Assembly (NCBI GenBank): GCA_002722055.1
Contig: PBKD01000006.1
Span: 1 to 64,000, forward strand
Length of the DNA: 64,000 nucleotides
Source: Rhodospirillaceae bacterium
GTDB taxonomy: Bacteria > Pseudomonadota > Alphaproteobacteria > SHVP01
Direction: 5' to 3'
Shown here: positions 45,994 through 55,449 of the stretch, one piece after another
How the letters are laid out: each line of letters begins with the position of its first letter
Numbering within the stretch: position 1 is the first letter of the stretch
Notes under the pieces: generated by a model
The model's database searches: none
The model's input: the letters and a program-made list of their open reading frames with translations, nothing else
What the model was told of the DNA's origin: nothing
Program-made: the position numbers and the translations under genes

Positions 45994-46992
45994 ATGAAAA
46001 CAGTTCCAATTATTGATATTCAGCCATTTCTGAAGGGAAATGATTCTCAAAAAGCGACTGTCGCAAGTAAAGTTGACGAGGCCTGTTCAGATATTGGTTT
46101 TTTAGTAATCACAGGACATGGCGTTGATAAAACTCTTATTGAATCGATGTATAAAGTAAGTGAAGAGTATTTCAATAGACCTATATGGGAAAAAATGAAA
46201 TATAAAATGCCCCCAGACAGATATAGAGGTTACACTTCATTTGGATCTGAAAATTTAGCCAACAGTTTGGATGAAATGTCTCCTCCAGATTTGAAAGAAT
46301 CTTTTTCGATTGGGCCGTTTCATCACGAGAGTGATGAATACCATTTTGGTGAAGCTGGAGCCAGGTATTTTGCTCCAAATTTTTGGCCTTCATATCCTAA
46401 GAATATGCAAAAAGTATTTGAAGATTACTATTCAGAAATGGAGAGGCTATCAAAAGATTTAATGAAAATTTTTGCAATTGCTCTAGGCTTGGAAGAAAAC
46501 TGGTTCAAAGATAAAATAGATAAGCATATAACTAATTTCTCTGTAATTCATTATCCTGGGCAAGAGATAAATAAGCCAAGAAAAAATCAACTAAGGGCAG
46601 GTGCTCATTCTGATTATGGCAGTTTAACTATTGTTCAGACTAATACAGATGTTGGTGGTCTAGAAATATTGAATAAAAATGGAAATTGGGACCCTGTTCC
46701 ATGGATTGACGGCGCTTTTGTGGTAAATTTGGGTGACTTGATGGCTGAATGGACAAATGATAAATGGGTTTCAACAATGCATAGAGTTGTAAACCCACCT
46801 GAAGATAAATCCAATATTTCCAAAACTTCTATGACATTTTTTCATCAACCAAATTATGATGCTATTATTGAATGTATCCCAACCTGTATAAAGCCTGGAG
46901 AATCAGCAAAATATTCAAAAATAACCTCTGGTGAACATGTAACAATGAAAATAAATAAACATCGAACAGTTGTAGATGAGTTAGAAAGTTGA
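45994..46992 (+). CDS. Isopenicillin-N-synthase-like 2-oxoglutarate/Fe(II) oxygenase
   Basis: A 332-residue oxygenase of the IPNS/2OG-FeII family. N-terminal VPIIDIQPFLKG and DIGFLVITGHGVD form the DIOX_N domain; the iron ligands are H205 and D207 (GAHSDYGS) and H263 (TMHRVVNP). The 2-oxoglutarate RxS motif appears as K277-T-S279. A longer reading frame begins inside the tRNA (45946) but the true start is the ATG at 45994 with GAGGG upstream. First gene of a unit with an NTF2-like protein, SHMT and a double hydrolase; the substrate is unknown. Confidence 0.9.
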   Translation: MKTVPIIDIQPFLKGNDSQKATVASKVDEACSDIGFLVITGHGVDKTLIESMYKVSEEYFNRPIWEKMKYKMPPDRYRGYTSFGSENLANSLDEMSPPDLKESFSIGPFHHESDEYHFGEAGARYFAPNFWPSYPKNMQKVFEDYYSEMERLSKDLMKIFAIALGLEENWFKDKIDKHITNFSVIHYPGQEINKPRKNQLRAGAHSDYGSLTIVQTNTDVGGLEILNKNGNWDPVPWIDGAFVVNLGDLMAEWTNDKWVSTMHRVVNPPEDKSNISKTSMTFFHQPNYDAIIECIPTCIKPGESAKYSKITSGEHVTMKINKHRTVVDELES

Positions 46993-46996
46993 ATCA

Positions 46997-47389
46997 ATGA
47001 ATACACTTAATTCCAGTGAACTTGAAGATATAGCTATAAATAAATATTTCGGAAATGTTGATAAGAAAAATCTTGATGAGGTTATTTCATTATTAGATCA
47101 TGATATTTGTATAAATATTGTTACAGATCATCTTACTCACAATGGTGTAGATGAAGTATCAAATATGTTATCTGGCTATTTTAATAACTATAATAAACTA
47201 TGGCATGGTAATTTTAGATCTATAGTAGATGAGGAGAGGCAGTCAATCGTTCTAAAATTTGACTGGAAAATTTATGATAAAGATAATACGGAGGACTCAG
47301 GTTCCAACGTTAATGTATTTTATTTTAAAAAAAATAAAATATATAGAATATGGATTTTTATGAGCACTCAAGATAACCCATTAAAGTAA
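46997..47389 (+). CDS. NTF2-like (SnoaL-type) protein
   Basis: A 130-residue alpha+beta barrel protein of the nuclear transport factor 2 superfamily: an N-terminal helix (KYFGNVDKKNLDEVISLLDHD), then strands with the WHGNFRSIVDEERQSIVLKFDW pattern. These are small ligand-binding or isomerase/hydrolase domains. It begins 4 nt after the oxygenase, so it probably works on the same metabolite. No residues allow a definite reaction. Confidence 0.78.
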   Translation: MNTLNSSELEDIAINKYFGNVDKKNLDEVISLLDHDICINIVTDHLTHNGVDEVSNMLSGYFNNYNKLWHGNFRSIVDEERQSIVLKFDWKIYDKDNTEDSGSNVNVFYFKKNKIYRIWIFMSTQDNPLK

Positions 47390-47410
47390 CTTTTTTGTAC
47401 TGGAAAATAT

Positions 47411-48685
47411 ATGCTAGATAGTGTTTTAGAAAAAAACAGGTCTTATTTACAAAATACTGACCCAGAAGTATTTAATGCTCTTGTCGGAGAAGAAAAAAGA
47501 CAAAGGTTTGGTATAGAACTTATTCCGTCAGAAAACTTTGCCTTTCCAGAAGTCTTGGCTTTGTTAGGCTCTGCTTTTACAAACAAATATTCTGAAGGTT
47601 ATCCTGGTAAAAGATATTATGGTGGGCAAGATTACACTGATATAATTGAAGATCTTGCAAGGGAGAGAGCTAAAAAAATTTTCCGAGGAGAGCATGCAAA
47701 TGTTCAGCCATTATCAGGTTCAGCAATGAACCAAGCAATATATCATGCCTATCTTGATCCGGGAGATACTGTTCTTGGAATGGAATTATCTCATGGAGGT
47801 CATCTAACTCATGGTGCACCTGTTTCTCACATGGGAAAGATTTATAATTTTTTAAGATACAAAACTATCATTAATAAAGGTGGGATCATAGATTGGGATG
47901 AAGTAGAGGATTTAACATTAAGGTATAAACCAAAAATATTACTTTGTGGCCATTCCTCATATCCTAAAGACCTTGATTACACAAAATTCAAATCTATCGC
48001 AGACAAAGTGGGTGCTTTAACTATGGCTGATGTTTCACATATCGGAGGTTGGATTGCAACAAATCATCTTAATAACCCTTTGGATGCCGGCTTTGATTTT
48101 ATGACTACTACAACTCATAAATCAATGCGTGGTCCAAGAGGTGGGCTTATTTTGTCAAAGAAAGAACATGCTAAAAAAATAGACTCTTCTATTTTTCCAG
48201 GATTACAAGGTGGGCCTCATATGAATCAAGTAGCTGCAACTGCGCTGACAATGAAGAAGGTGGCAACTAGTGAGTTTAATAACTATGCCCTAATGGTATT
48301 AAAAAATGCAAAAAAACTAGCTGAAGAACTTTTAGCAGAAGGCTTTGATTTAATTACCGGTGGAACAGAAAACCACCTTATTGTAATTGATACTGTAAAA
48401 AGTTTAGGCTTAGACGGAAAAAAAGCAGAGGAACTACTTGATGAATATGGAATAACAACAAATAAACAAGTTATTCCAGATGATCCTAATCCTCCTCTAA
48501 GGCCTAGTGGTATAAGGCTGGGAACTCCTGCTGTAACAACAAGAGGTATGGAGGAAGAAGATATGAAGATAATTGCAAAATGGATTTCCAAAATTTTAAA
48601 GGAAAAAGAAAATCTTAAATCTTTAACAGGTTTGAAAAATGATATTAAAAATTTTTCAGATAAATTTGTTTTACCTGGTATATAA
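47411..48685 (+). CDS. glyA: Serine hydroxymethyltransferase
   Basis: A 424-residue PLP enzyme converting serine and tetrahydrofolate to glycine and methylene-THF. The PLP lysine is K237 in TTTTHKSMRGPRGG; LIPSENFAF, YSEGYPGKRYYGGQ and VQPLSGSAMNQA are all in place. The protein is somewhat diverged from the usual bacterial SHMT (for example SSYPKDLDY for SAYPRxxDF) and may be a second, catabolic copy. It lies downstream of tRNA-Gly and between the oxygenase/NTF2 and hydrolase genes. Confidence 0.95.
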   Translation: MLDSVLEKNRSYLQNTDPEVFNALVGEEKRQRFGIELIPSENFAFPEVLALLGSAFTNKYSEGYPGKRYYGGQDYTDIIEDLARERAKKIFRGEHANVQPLSGSAMNQAIYHAYLDPGDTVLGMELSHGGHLTHGAPVSHMGKIYNFLRYKTIINKGGIIDWDEVEDLTLRYKPKILLCGHSSYPKDLDYTKFKSIADKVGALTMADVSHIGGWIATNHLNNPLDAGFDFMTTTTHKSMRGPRGGLILSKKEHAKKIDSSIFPGLQGGPHMNQVAATALTMKKVATSEFNNYALMVLKNAKKLAEELLAEGFDLITGGTENHLIVIDTVKSLGLDGKKAEELLDEYGITTNKQVIPDDPNPPLRPSGIRLGTPAVTTRGMEEEDMKIIAKWISKILKEKENLKSLTGLKNDIKNFSDKFVLPGI

Positions 48686-48708
48686 TTTATGTAGGGAGAT
48701 ATTCAATT

Positions 48709-50382
48709 ATGAGTGAAGACCCGAATAGAATTACTAGACACTTTCTAACTTTAGAAAACAAAAGACAGATTCACTATCGAAAAGCCGGAAAGGGCCCTCC
48801 AGTTTTACTTCTTCATCAATCGCCCAAATCCTCTAAAGAACTTATCCCAGTCATCAATGGCTTAAAGAAAAACTTTACATGTATAGCACCAGATACTCCG
48901 GGTAATGGTAACTCAGATCCTTTAAAAGAAAAAACCCCAACCATGATTGATTACGGTAGAAATATTAAAATTTTTCTTGATGAGCTTGGTATAGAAAAGG
49001 TTTGTGTCTATGGCTTTCATACTGGAGCATCTGTGGGAGGTTCATTTGCTAGTCAATTTCCAGAAAGAGTAAATGTTGCAGTTTTAAATGGTTTTGTTGC
49101 TCTTAATGATGAAGAGCGAAATGATATTATGAGCAATTACTTAACCCCTTTAGAATATAATTGGGCTGGAGGGCACTTACTTTGGTCTTGGTCAAGACTT
49201 CGTGAACAACATATTTTTTTCCCATGGTATAAGATTTCTCAAGAAACTAGAATGCAATCAAATTTGCCTGTTCCAGATCAAATTCAGGAAAATCTAATGG
49301 AATTTTTTCGTTCCGGTGATGAATATAGAAAACCATATGGCGCTGCTTTTATGTTTGAAGGTGACAAGGTGGCAAAAACATTTAGGTCGCCAACAATTAT
49401 ATGTGCATCTGACTGGGATCCTACAGTTCGATTTATTCCAAGACTACCAGAAAATCTTCCCTCTTGTGTTCAAATCGAAATGTTAAGAGATAAAAGAGGT
49501 AATGAGGTTACTGAATGGCTTGAAAGTATATTTGTAAAATATGCTTCTGGTGATACACCACATTTTCAAGATCCTAAACCTTTGACAGATAGTTATTGGC
49601 AGGATTTTATAGATCTGGACGGGGTGCAATTAAATATAAAGAGAATTAATGGGAAAAGTAGACCTGTAATTTTTCAGCATGAATTAGGAGATGATAATAA
49701 TTCTTTAACGAGATATTCAAATTCAAATGTTAATGCCATTGCTTTTGACTTACCTGGACATGGTGAGTCTAATAATCTTGATTTAGATACAGATTTTAAT
49801 ATAGATTCTATTTCAGAACTTTTAAGCAATGCAATTAGAAAAATTGGTATTGATGATTTTGATTTTATTTCAATGCAAAATAGCAGTGCTATTTCTTTGA
49901 AAACTTGTAATAATTTATCTGATAAAGTTAATAAACTATGTTTGGTAAATTTTCAATATTTTTCAAATACGGATAAGAAAGAATTTTATGATAAGTTTTC
50001 TTTTGAAATTAACCCCGAAAGATACGGAGAGCATTTAATTAAATGCTGGAATTTTATAAGAGATCAATCTCTTTTCTACCCATGGTATAGCAATAAGAGA
50101 GAAAATCTAATTCTTAATAAAAGTAATCTAGATATTAATTATTTGCATAGAAGAGTTGTTGCATTATTAAAATCTGAAAAAAATTGGCATAAAATGTGTC
50201 GTATGTTATCAAATGTTGATGAAAATCTTTTGATAAAATCTTCCAAGGTAAATATAAATTTTGCTGGAAGCACAACTCATCCACACTTTAAATATAAAGA
50301 AAAACTAATCCAGGATGACGAAAAATTATGGATAGACCTGCCAGAAGAAACAAGTTTATGGGTAGAAAAAATATTAGGATAG
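48709..50382 (+). CDS. Tandem alpha/beta-hydrolase (two homologous domains)
   Basis: A 557-residue protein with two alpha/beta-hydrolase domains in tandem. Domain 1 (about 10-290) has the oxyanion HQSP, FDxPGxG-like APDTPGNGNSD and the elbow GFHTG at 102-106, where the usual nucleophile serine is H104. Domain 2 (about 305-557) has AFDLPGHGESN, but its elbow is SMQNS with Q390 in the nucleophile place. The duplication is shown by REQHIFFPWY (165-174) and RDQSLFYPWY (451-460). Catalysis by either domain is uncertain. It follows SHMT by 24 nt with GGGAG upstream. Its stop codon lies in the hairpin at 50377-50413. Confidence 0.88.
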   Translation: MSEDPNRITRHFLTLENKRQIHYRKAGKGPPVLLLHQSPKSSKELIPVINGLKKNFTCIAPDTPGNGNSDPLKEKTPTMIDYGRNIKIFLDELGIEKVCVYGFHTGASVGGSFASQFPERVNVAVLNGFVALNDEERNDIMSNYLTPLEYNWAGGHLLWSWSRLREQHIFFPWYKISQETRMQSNLPVPDQIQENLMEFFRSGDEYRKPYGAAFMFEGDKVAKTFRSPTIICASDWDPTVRFIPRLPENLPSCVQIEMLRDKRGNEVTEWLESIFVKYASGDTPHFQDPKPLTDSYWQDFIDLDGVQLNIKRINGKSRPVIFQHELGDDNNSLTRYSNSNVNAIAFDLPGHGESNNLDLDTDFNIDSISELLSNAIRKIGIDDFDFISMQNSSAISLKTCNNLSDKVNKLCLVNFQYFSNTDKKEFYDKFSFEINPERYGEHLIKCWNFIRDQSLFYPWYSNKRENLILNKSNLDINYLHRRVVALLKSEKNWHKMCRMLSNVDENLLIKSSKVNINFAGSTTHPHFKYKEKLIQDDEKLWIDLPEETSLWVEKILG

Positions 50383-50413
50383 AAGAAAAGCTAAGATAAG
50401 TTTTCTTCTATCC
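50377..50413. terminator. Bidirectional-type hairpin between convergent hydrolase and gdhA genes
   Basis: GGATAGAAGAAAA and TTTTCTTCTATCC form a perfect 13-bp stem with an 11-nt loop. It contains the stop codon of the hydrolase gene. On the minus strand a T-rich stretch (TAATATTTTTT) follows, so it should end gdhA transcription; on the plus strand there is no T-run. Confidence 0.7.
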
Positions 50414-50424
50414 AGAAATATAGT

Positions 50425-51783
50425 CTAAACAACTCCATATGCAATCATTGCATTGGCTACTTTTATGAAACCTGCTAGGTTTGCTCCTTTAACATAATCA
50501 ACAAAATTCTCATTATTCTCTTTACCGTATTCTACGCATTGATCGTGAATACTATGCATAATTGATTTAAGTTGTTTTTGAAGATCTTCACTTGTCCATG
50601 ATAACCTCTGAAGGTTTTGTGTTATTTCTAAACCTGAAACGGCTACCCCTCCAGCATTAGCTGCTTTTGATGGACCAAAAAGGACCTTAGCATCTAGAAA
50701 AGCATGAATACCGTCTTGTTCAGTAGGCATATTCGCGCCTTCTGAAATGGCTTTAATGCCATTACTAATCATAACTTTTGCTTCATCTGTTGATATTTCA
50801 TTTTGAGTAGCACAAGGAAGAGCTAAGTCAGCTTCAACTATCCAAGGTCTTTTTCCTTTATGAAACTCTGAGCCTTTGAATTGACTGGCATATTCACTTA
50901 TTCTTCCTCTTTTTATAGTCTTAAGCTCCTTAACCCAATCAAGTTTTTCTTGTGTAATTCCTGAAGGATCGTAAATAAAACCCTCAGAATCTGATAAAGT
51001 GAGTGGTATTCCTCCTCGATGCAATATTTTTTCTGCTGCATGCGTAGCTACATTTCCAGAACCGGAGATTATAGCTTTTTTGCCTTCAATAGCTGTGCCT
51101 GCTTGCTTTAACATGTCCTCTAAGAAATAAACTGCACCATAGCCAGTTGCTTCAGTTCTAACTAGGCTTCCTCCATATTCAAGGCCTTTTCCAGTAAGTA
51201 CCCCTGTATATTGATTGGTGATTCTCTTATATTGTCCAAACATATAGCCAATTTCTCTTGCCCCAACCCCTATATCTCCAGCAGGTACATCAACATCAAC
51301 TCCCACATGTCTGTATAGTTCTGTCATAAAAGATTGACAAAATCTCATAACTTCATTGTCAGATTTTCCTTTTGGATTAAAGTCAGAACCACCTTTGCCT
51401 CCCCCCATAGGCAAACCAGTAAGACTATTTTTGAAGGTTTGTTCAAATGCTAAAAACTTTAAAATACTTTGATTAACACTGGGATGAAACCTTAATCCAC
51501 CCTTGTATGGGCCTATAGCGTTATTATTTTGAACCCTATAACCTCTTTGGACTCTAACATTTCCATTATCGTCTTCCCAGCATACTCTAAAACTAACTAC
51601 TCTATCTGGTTCAGCGATCCTTCTAAGAATTTGATGCTCATGATAAATTTCCTTATCTTTTATATAATCGAATATGTACTGAGCAACTTCATAAACTGCT
51701 TGATGAAATTCATTCTCACCAGGATTTCTTTTTTTTACCCCATCCATAAAACCTTGGAGATCAACATGATCAGATACTGCCAT
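50425..51783 (-). CDS. gdhA: NADP-specific glutamate dehydrogenase
   Basis: A 452-residue hexameric-type glutamate dehydrogenase that assimilates ammonia into 2-oxoglutarate. The substrate and catalytic motifs are KGGLRFHPSV, LPMGGGKGGSDFNPKG and VDVPAGDIGVGAREIGYMFG; the nucleotide fold has ISGSGNVATHAAEK. Length and motifs are standard for the bacterial biosynthetic form. Single-gene unit with the hairpin 50377-50413 at its end. Confidence 0.97.
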   Translation of the reverse strand: MAVSDHVDLQGFMDGVKKRNPGENEFHQAVYEVAQYIFDYIKDKEIYHEHQILRRIAEPDRVVSFRVCWEDDNGNVRVQRGYRVQNNNAIGPYKGGLRFHPSVNQSILKFLAFEQTFKNSLTGLPMGGGKGGSDFNPKGKSDNEVMRFCQSFMTELYRHVGVDVDVPAGDIGVGAREIGYMFGQYKRITNQYTGVLTGKGLEYGGSLVRTEATGYGAVYFLEDMLKQAGTAIEGKKAIISGSGNVATHAAEKILHRGGIPLTLSDSEGFIYDPSGITQEKLDWVKELKTIKRGRISEYASQFKGSEFHKGKRPWIVEADLALPCATQNEISTDEAKVMISNGIKAISEGANMPTEQDGIHAFLDAKVLFGPSKAANAGGVAVSGLEITQNLQRLSWTSEDLQKQLKSIMHSIHDQCVEYGKENNENFVDYVKGANLAGFIKVANAMIAYGVV

Positions 51784-51906
51784 TTTACATTCCTCGCCAT
51801 TTAATTAATTTATATAAAAATACTAATCATAACTTATATACTAAGCTAAATCTTATTTCCAGATATTAAAAAGACTAACAAAAGTATTTTGTATTTTATT
51901 AATATT

Positions 51907-53499
51907 TTAGTGTTTAAAATGTCTTATTCCACAAAATACCATAGCAATTTTAAGTTTATTAGCAGCCTTAATAACATCTTTATCTTTAATTGATCCGCCA
52001 GGTTGAATAACAGCCTTTGCACCGGCTTTAACTACAGTTTCTAGTCCGTCAGGAAAAGGGAAAAAAGCATCTGATGCTGCAACAGAGTTATTAGTTAACT
52101 TTTCAGATAATTTTGCTTCCTTGGCAGCAATATCAGATTTATGCGCTGCAATAAAAGCTGAGTCTAATCTACTCATTTGCCCAGCACCAATTCCAACGGT
52201 TGCTAGATTTTTTGCATATACTATTGCATTAGACTTAACATGTTTAGCTACTTTAAAAGCAAATAGTAGGTCATTAGTTTGTTCAACATTAGGATTTAAA
52301 TTTGTAACTACTTCTAAATTATTTCTAGAAACTGAAGTTGTATCTCTATCTTGCACTAGATATCCTCCGGAAATAGATTTAATTAAATGTTTACCATATA
52401 CTAATTTTACTAGATTTTTATTCTCTAAAATTCTTAGATTTTGATTTTTTTGAAGTATTGTTAACGCTTCATCTTCATACTCCGGAGCAATAATTACCTC
52501 TGTAAAAATTTTAGCTAATTTCTCTGCGATACTTTTATCAATTTTTCTATTTGTAGCTATTATCCCCCCAAATGCACTTATAGGGTCACACTTAAGAGCA
52601 TTTTCATAAGCTTTTTTTAGACTTTTATTAATCGCTATACCACATGGATTAGCATGTTTTATAATTACTACTGTTGGCAGATCAAAGAATTCTAATTCGT
52701 TAATTATCTCAACTGCTGCCTCAGTATCATTTATATTATTATAACTTAATGGCTTGCCGTGTAATTGTTTGGAAGAAAAAATACTGTTTTGTTCAGGTTC
52801 ATCAAAATAGATTGCTGCTTTTTGATGAGGGTTTTCACCATATCTTAGAATAGACTTTCTTTTTAAATTAAGATCTAAATTTAGAGGAAAATATTCTTCA
52901 TCAACTTTATTATCAGTAAAACCGGAAAGCCATCTATAAATATTTTTATCGTATTCAGTTGTTTTTTTAAATGCTTTGATAGCCATAGATTTTCTAAAAT
53001 TCAAGGTCGTTCCACTTGAATTGCTTTCCATCTCATCTAATAATTTATTGTAATCATTCGGGTCAGTTATAACTGTGATAAATTCATGGTTTTTTGCAGC
53101 GCTTCTTATCATAGCTGGTCCACCTATATCAATATTTTCTATACATTCATTATAAGAATTATCTCTTTTTATAGTTTCTTCAAATGGATAAAGATTTATT
53201 ATTACTAGATCAATAAATTCTATAGAATTATTTTTTGCATCATTTAGGTGTTTTTCATTTTTTCTTATAGCTAAAATTCCACCGTGTATAAGAGGATGAA
53301 GTGTTTTAACCCTACCATTCATTATTTCAGGAAATTTTGTGTAATTTGATACATCTCTAATTTCAATATCATGATTTCTTAATTCTGATGCTGTTCCTCC
53401 TGTAGAAAGTATTTCTACATCATGTTTAACAAGTCTTCTTACGAATCCTACCAGTCCAGTTTTATTTGAAACAGATATTAGTGCTCTTCTAATTTTCAT
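51907..53499 (-). CDS. purH: Bifunctional AICAR transformylase/IMP cyclohydrolase
   Basis: A 530-residue enzyme for the last two steps of purine synthesis. The N-terminal MGS-like cyclohydrolase domain (RALISVSNKTGL, LSTGGTASELR, GRVKTLHPLIHGG) is followed by the transformylase with HGKPLSYNN, KHANPCG and the C-terminal AGQMSRLDSA and GIRHFKH. I chose the ATG at 53499 with GGGAG 5 nt upstream, not the TTG four codons before. It is downstream of the glycan cassette on the same strand. Confidence 0.97.
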   Translation of the reverse strand: MKIRRALISVSNKTGLVGFVRRLVKHDVEILSTGGTASELRNHDIEIRDVSNYTKFPEIMNGRVKTLHPLIHGGILAIRKNEKHLNDAKNNSIEFIDLVIINLYPFEETIKRDNSYNECIENIDIGGPAMIRSAAKNHEFITVITDPNDYNKLLDEMESNSSGTTLNFRKSMAIKAFKKTTEYDKNIYRWLSGFTDNKVDEEYFPLNLDLNLKRKSILRYGENPHQKAAIYFDEPEQNSIFSSKQLHGKPLSYNNINDTEAAVEIINELEFFDLPTVVIIKHANPCGIAINKSLKKAYENALKCDPISAFGGIIATNRKIDKSIAEKLAKIFTEVIIAPEYEDEALTILQKNQNLRILENKNLVKLVYGKHLIKSISGGYLVQDRDTTSVSRNNLEVVTNLNPNVEQTNDLLFAFKVAKHVKSNAIVYAKNLATVGIGAGQMSRLDSAFIAAHKSDIAAKEAKLSEKLTNNSVAASDAFFPFPDGLETVVKAGAKAVIQPGGSIKDKDVIKAANKLKIAMVFCGIRHFKH

Positions 53500-53526
53500 T
53501 TGTGCTCCCAATTGAATTAAAAAACA

Positions 53527-55449
53527 TTAATTAATAGGTTTAGTATATTCGTTAACCATTTTATTTAGTAATTTTATTGCATTGTTGCTTTTACCAGCGT
53601 CTGATAAAGTTTTTAAATGTTCTAAATGTGTGTTAATTTCATTTAAATCAGGGGCAAAAAGTTTTGCTTCTCTTATCCCTGCAATTTTTGTTTCTACTAA
53701 AACTTCCTCATCATAAAACAATGATTCATGAATTTTTTCACCCTGCCTTAAACCTATATAACTTATTTTTATATCTTTATCAGGCTCAAGGCCCTCCATT
53801 CTGATTAGTTGCCTGGCTAAATCTTGAATTTTAATAGGTTCTCCCATGTCTAATATAAATATTCTATTTAAATACTCATCATTTTCTTGGATAGTTGAAG
53901 CATGCAAAACTAATTTTACTGCTTCTTTGGATGTCATAAAATATCTAGTTACATCTGGGTGAGTAACTGTAATTGGGCCTCCAAGTGCTATTTGTCTTTG
54001 AAATAATGGCACAACTGAACCAGTAGAACCGAGAACATTTCCAAACCTAACAATTACAAATGAAGTATTTTTTGACTCTTTTTTTGATGATAAAGCTAGT
54101 GACTGACAATAATACTCTGCAATCCTCTTAGTCTGGCCCATAATACTAGAAGGGTAGACAGCTTTATCGCTTGATATAAATACCATAACTTTACAGTCTG
54201 AGTTTTTTGCTGCATTTGCTATATTTTTAGTTCCCAGGATATTCGTTTTAATAGCTTCAGTTGGATTATCTTCTACAAGTGGCACATGCTTAAGTGCGGC
54301 TGCATGGAAAACAATATCTGGTTTAAAATCATCAAAAATTCTATTTATAACATTATTATTTTTTATATCACCTAATATAATAGACTTATTCAAATTAGGA
54401 TATCTTTCATTAATTTCTGTTTCTATTTTATATAAAGCAAACTCGTTATTATCTAAAATACATATTTTAGATGGGTTTAAGTTTATAATTTGTCTAACTA
54501 TCTCTGAACCGATAGTTCCTCCAGCACCGGTAACCAAGATTTTCTGATTATTGAACATAGAGTCGATTCTATCATTATTAAGAATTTGTTGAGGCCTCTG
54601 TAAAAGATCTTCAAGAGCTAATGGTTGAAGAGTAGAGTAAATTGGAAGGTTAAGTTTATCAGTCCTGTCAGCATTAAAGAGTTCGGTTATTCTAGGAAGT
54701 TTTGAAACTGTTAGCCCCAGCCTTTGTGAATTATTTAACAAGGAATTTAATTTATCAGGATTTATTTTAGAATTTGAAAGTATTATTTTTTGTGGGTTTA
54801 AATTCTTGGAATTAAGTTTCAAAATAATCTTTTCTAAGTCAATTAATGTTCCCCATACTCGTACACCTCTAATATCTCTTCCTATATTTTTAGAAGAATT
54901 ATCAATTATTCCTATAACTTTATATGGAGATGAGCTATGCCTATTTGCCTCTCTGATAAATCTCTCACTTTCGTTATCTGCGCCAACCATCAGAACTTGT
55001 ATTTTATTTTTAGTATTTTTTTCAAAAATATTTTCTAAATTTCTATCTTTGATTATTCTATATAATAATCTCGGAGTAGATAGAAAAATAACTAAGAGTG
55101 GAAAGAGAAAAAATAGAGCAGTTCTTGGGAAGGACTCTAATCTAGTTATTAGGAACATAAGTGGGATAAATAAAAGTATAGAAAATGTTACTGCCTTAGC
55201 TATAGTTAAAAGGTCTGTAATTGAAGCATAATGCCATAAACCTCTATAAAGACCTAATTTCCAGAAAGTAAAGGAGCAGATTAAAACAAAAGATAATGTT
55301 CCAGGCCATAAAAAAAATATTTCTTGTGGGTACCCAATTATTTCATATCTAGCTAAAATAGAAATCTCAAATGCCAAGCATGCCATAATTAGATCATGAG
55401 CCGCGACGACAAAGACCCTTAAAAATGGTATTTGATTTGAATATTTCAT
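53527..55449 (-). CDS. CapD/WbpM-like nucleotide-sugar 4,6-dehydratase/epimerase
   Basis: A 640-residue membrane-bound SDR protein. The N-terminal part has four helices within about 10-115, then a first nucleotide-binding-like domain (about 145-280, including VLMVGADNESERFIREA), then a full SDR with GAGGTIGSE near 302-310, ISSDKAVYPSSIMGQTKR and RFGNVLGSTGSVVPLF. The catalytic tyrosine is replaced by methionine in the SxMGxTK motif, as is usual in this CapD/WbpM branch. It makes UDP-4-keto-6-deoxy sugars for surface polysaccharide. It overlaps the GlcNAc-1-P transferase gene by 4 bp. Confidence 0.93.
   Translation of the reverse strand: MKYSNQIPFLRVFVVAAHDLIMACLAFEISILARYEIIGYPQEIFFLWPGTLSFVLICSFTFWKLGLYRGLWHYASITDLLTIAKAVTFSILLFIPLMFLITRLESFPRTALFFLFPLLVIFLSTPRLLYRIIKDRNLENIFEKNTKNKIQVLMVGADNESERFIREANRHSSSPYKVIGIIDNSSKNIGRDIRGVRVWGTLIDLEKIILKLNSKNLNPQKIILSNSKINPDKLNSLLNNSQRLGLTVSKLPRITELFNADRTDKLNLPIYSTLQPLALEDLLQRPQQILNNDRIDSMFNNQKILVTGAGGTIGSEIVRQIINLNPSKICILDNNEFALYKIETEINERYPNLNKSIILGDIKNNNVINRIFDDFKPDIVFHAAALKHVPLVEDNPTEAIKTNILGTKNIANAAKNSDCKVMVFISSDKAVYPSSIMGQTKRIAEYYCQSLALSSKKESKNTSFVIVRFGNVLGSTGSVVPLFQRQIALGGPITVTHPDVTRYFMTSKEAVKLVLHASTIQENDEYLNRIFILDMGEPIKIQDLARQLIRMEGLEPDKDIKISYIGLRQGEKIHESLFYDEEVLVETKIAGIREAKLFAPDLNEINTHLEHLKTLSDAGKSNNAIKLLNKMVNEYTKPIN

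Noticed and set aside
51877-51891. Short hairpin (ACAAAA/TTTTGT) after purH
   Set aside because: A six-bp stem made mostly of A-T pairs in very AT-rich DNA is too weak to call a terminator.
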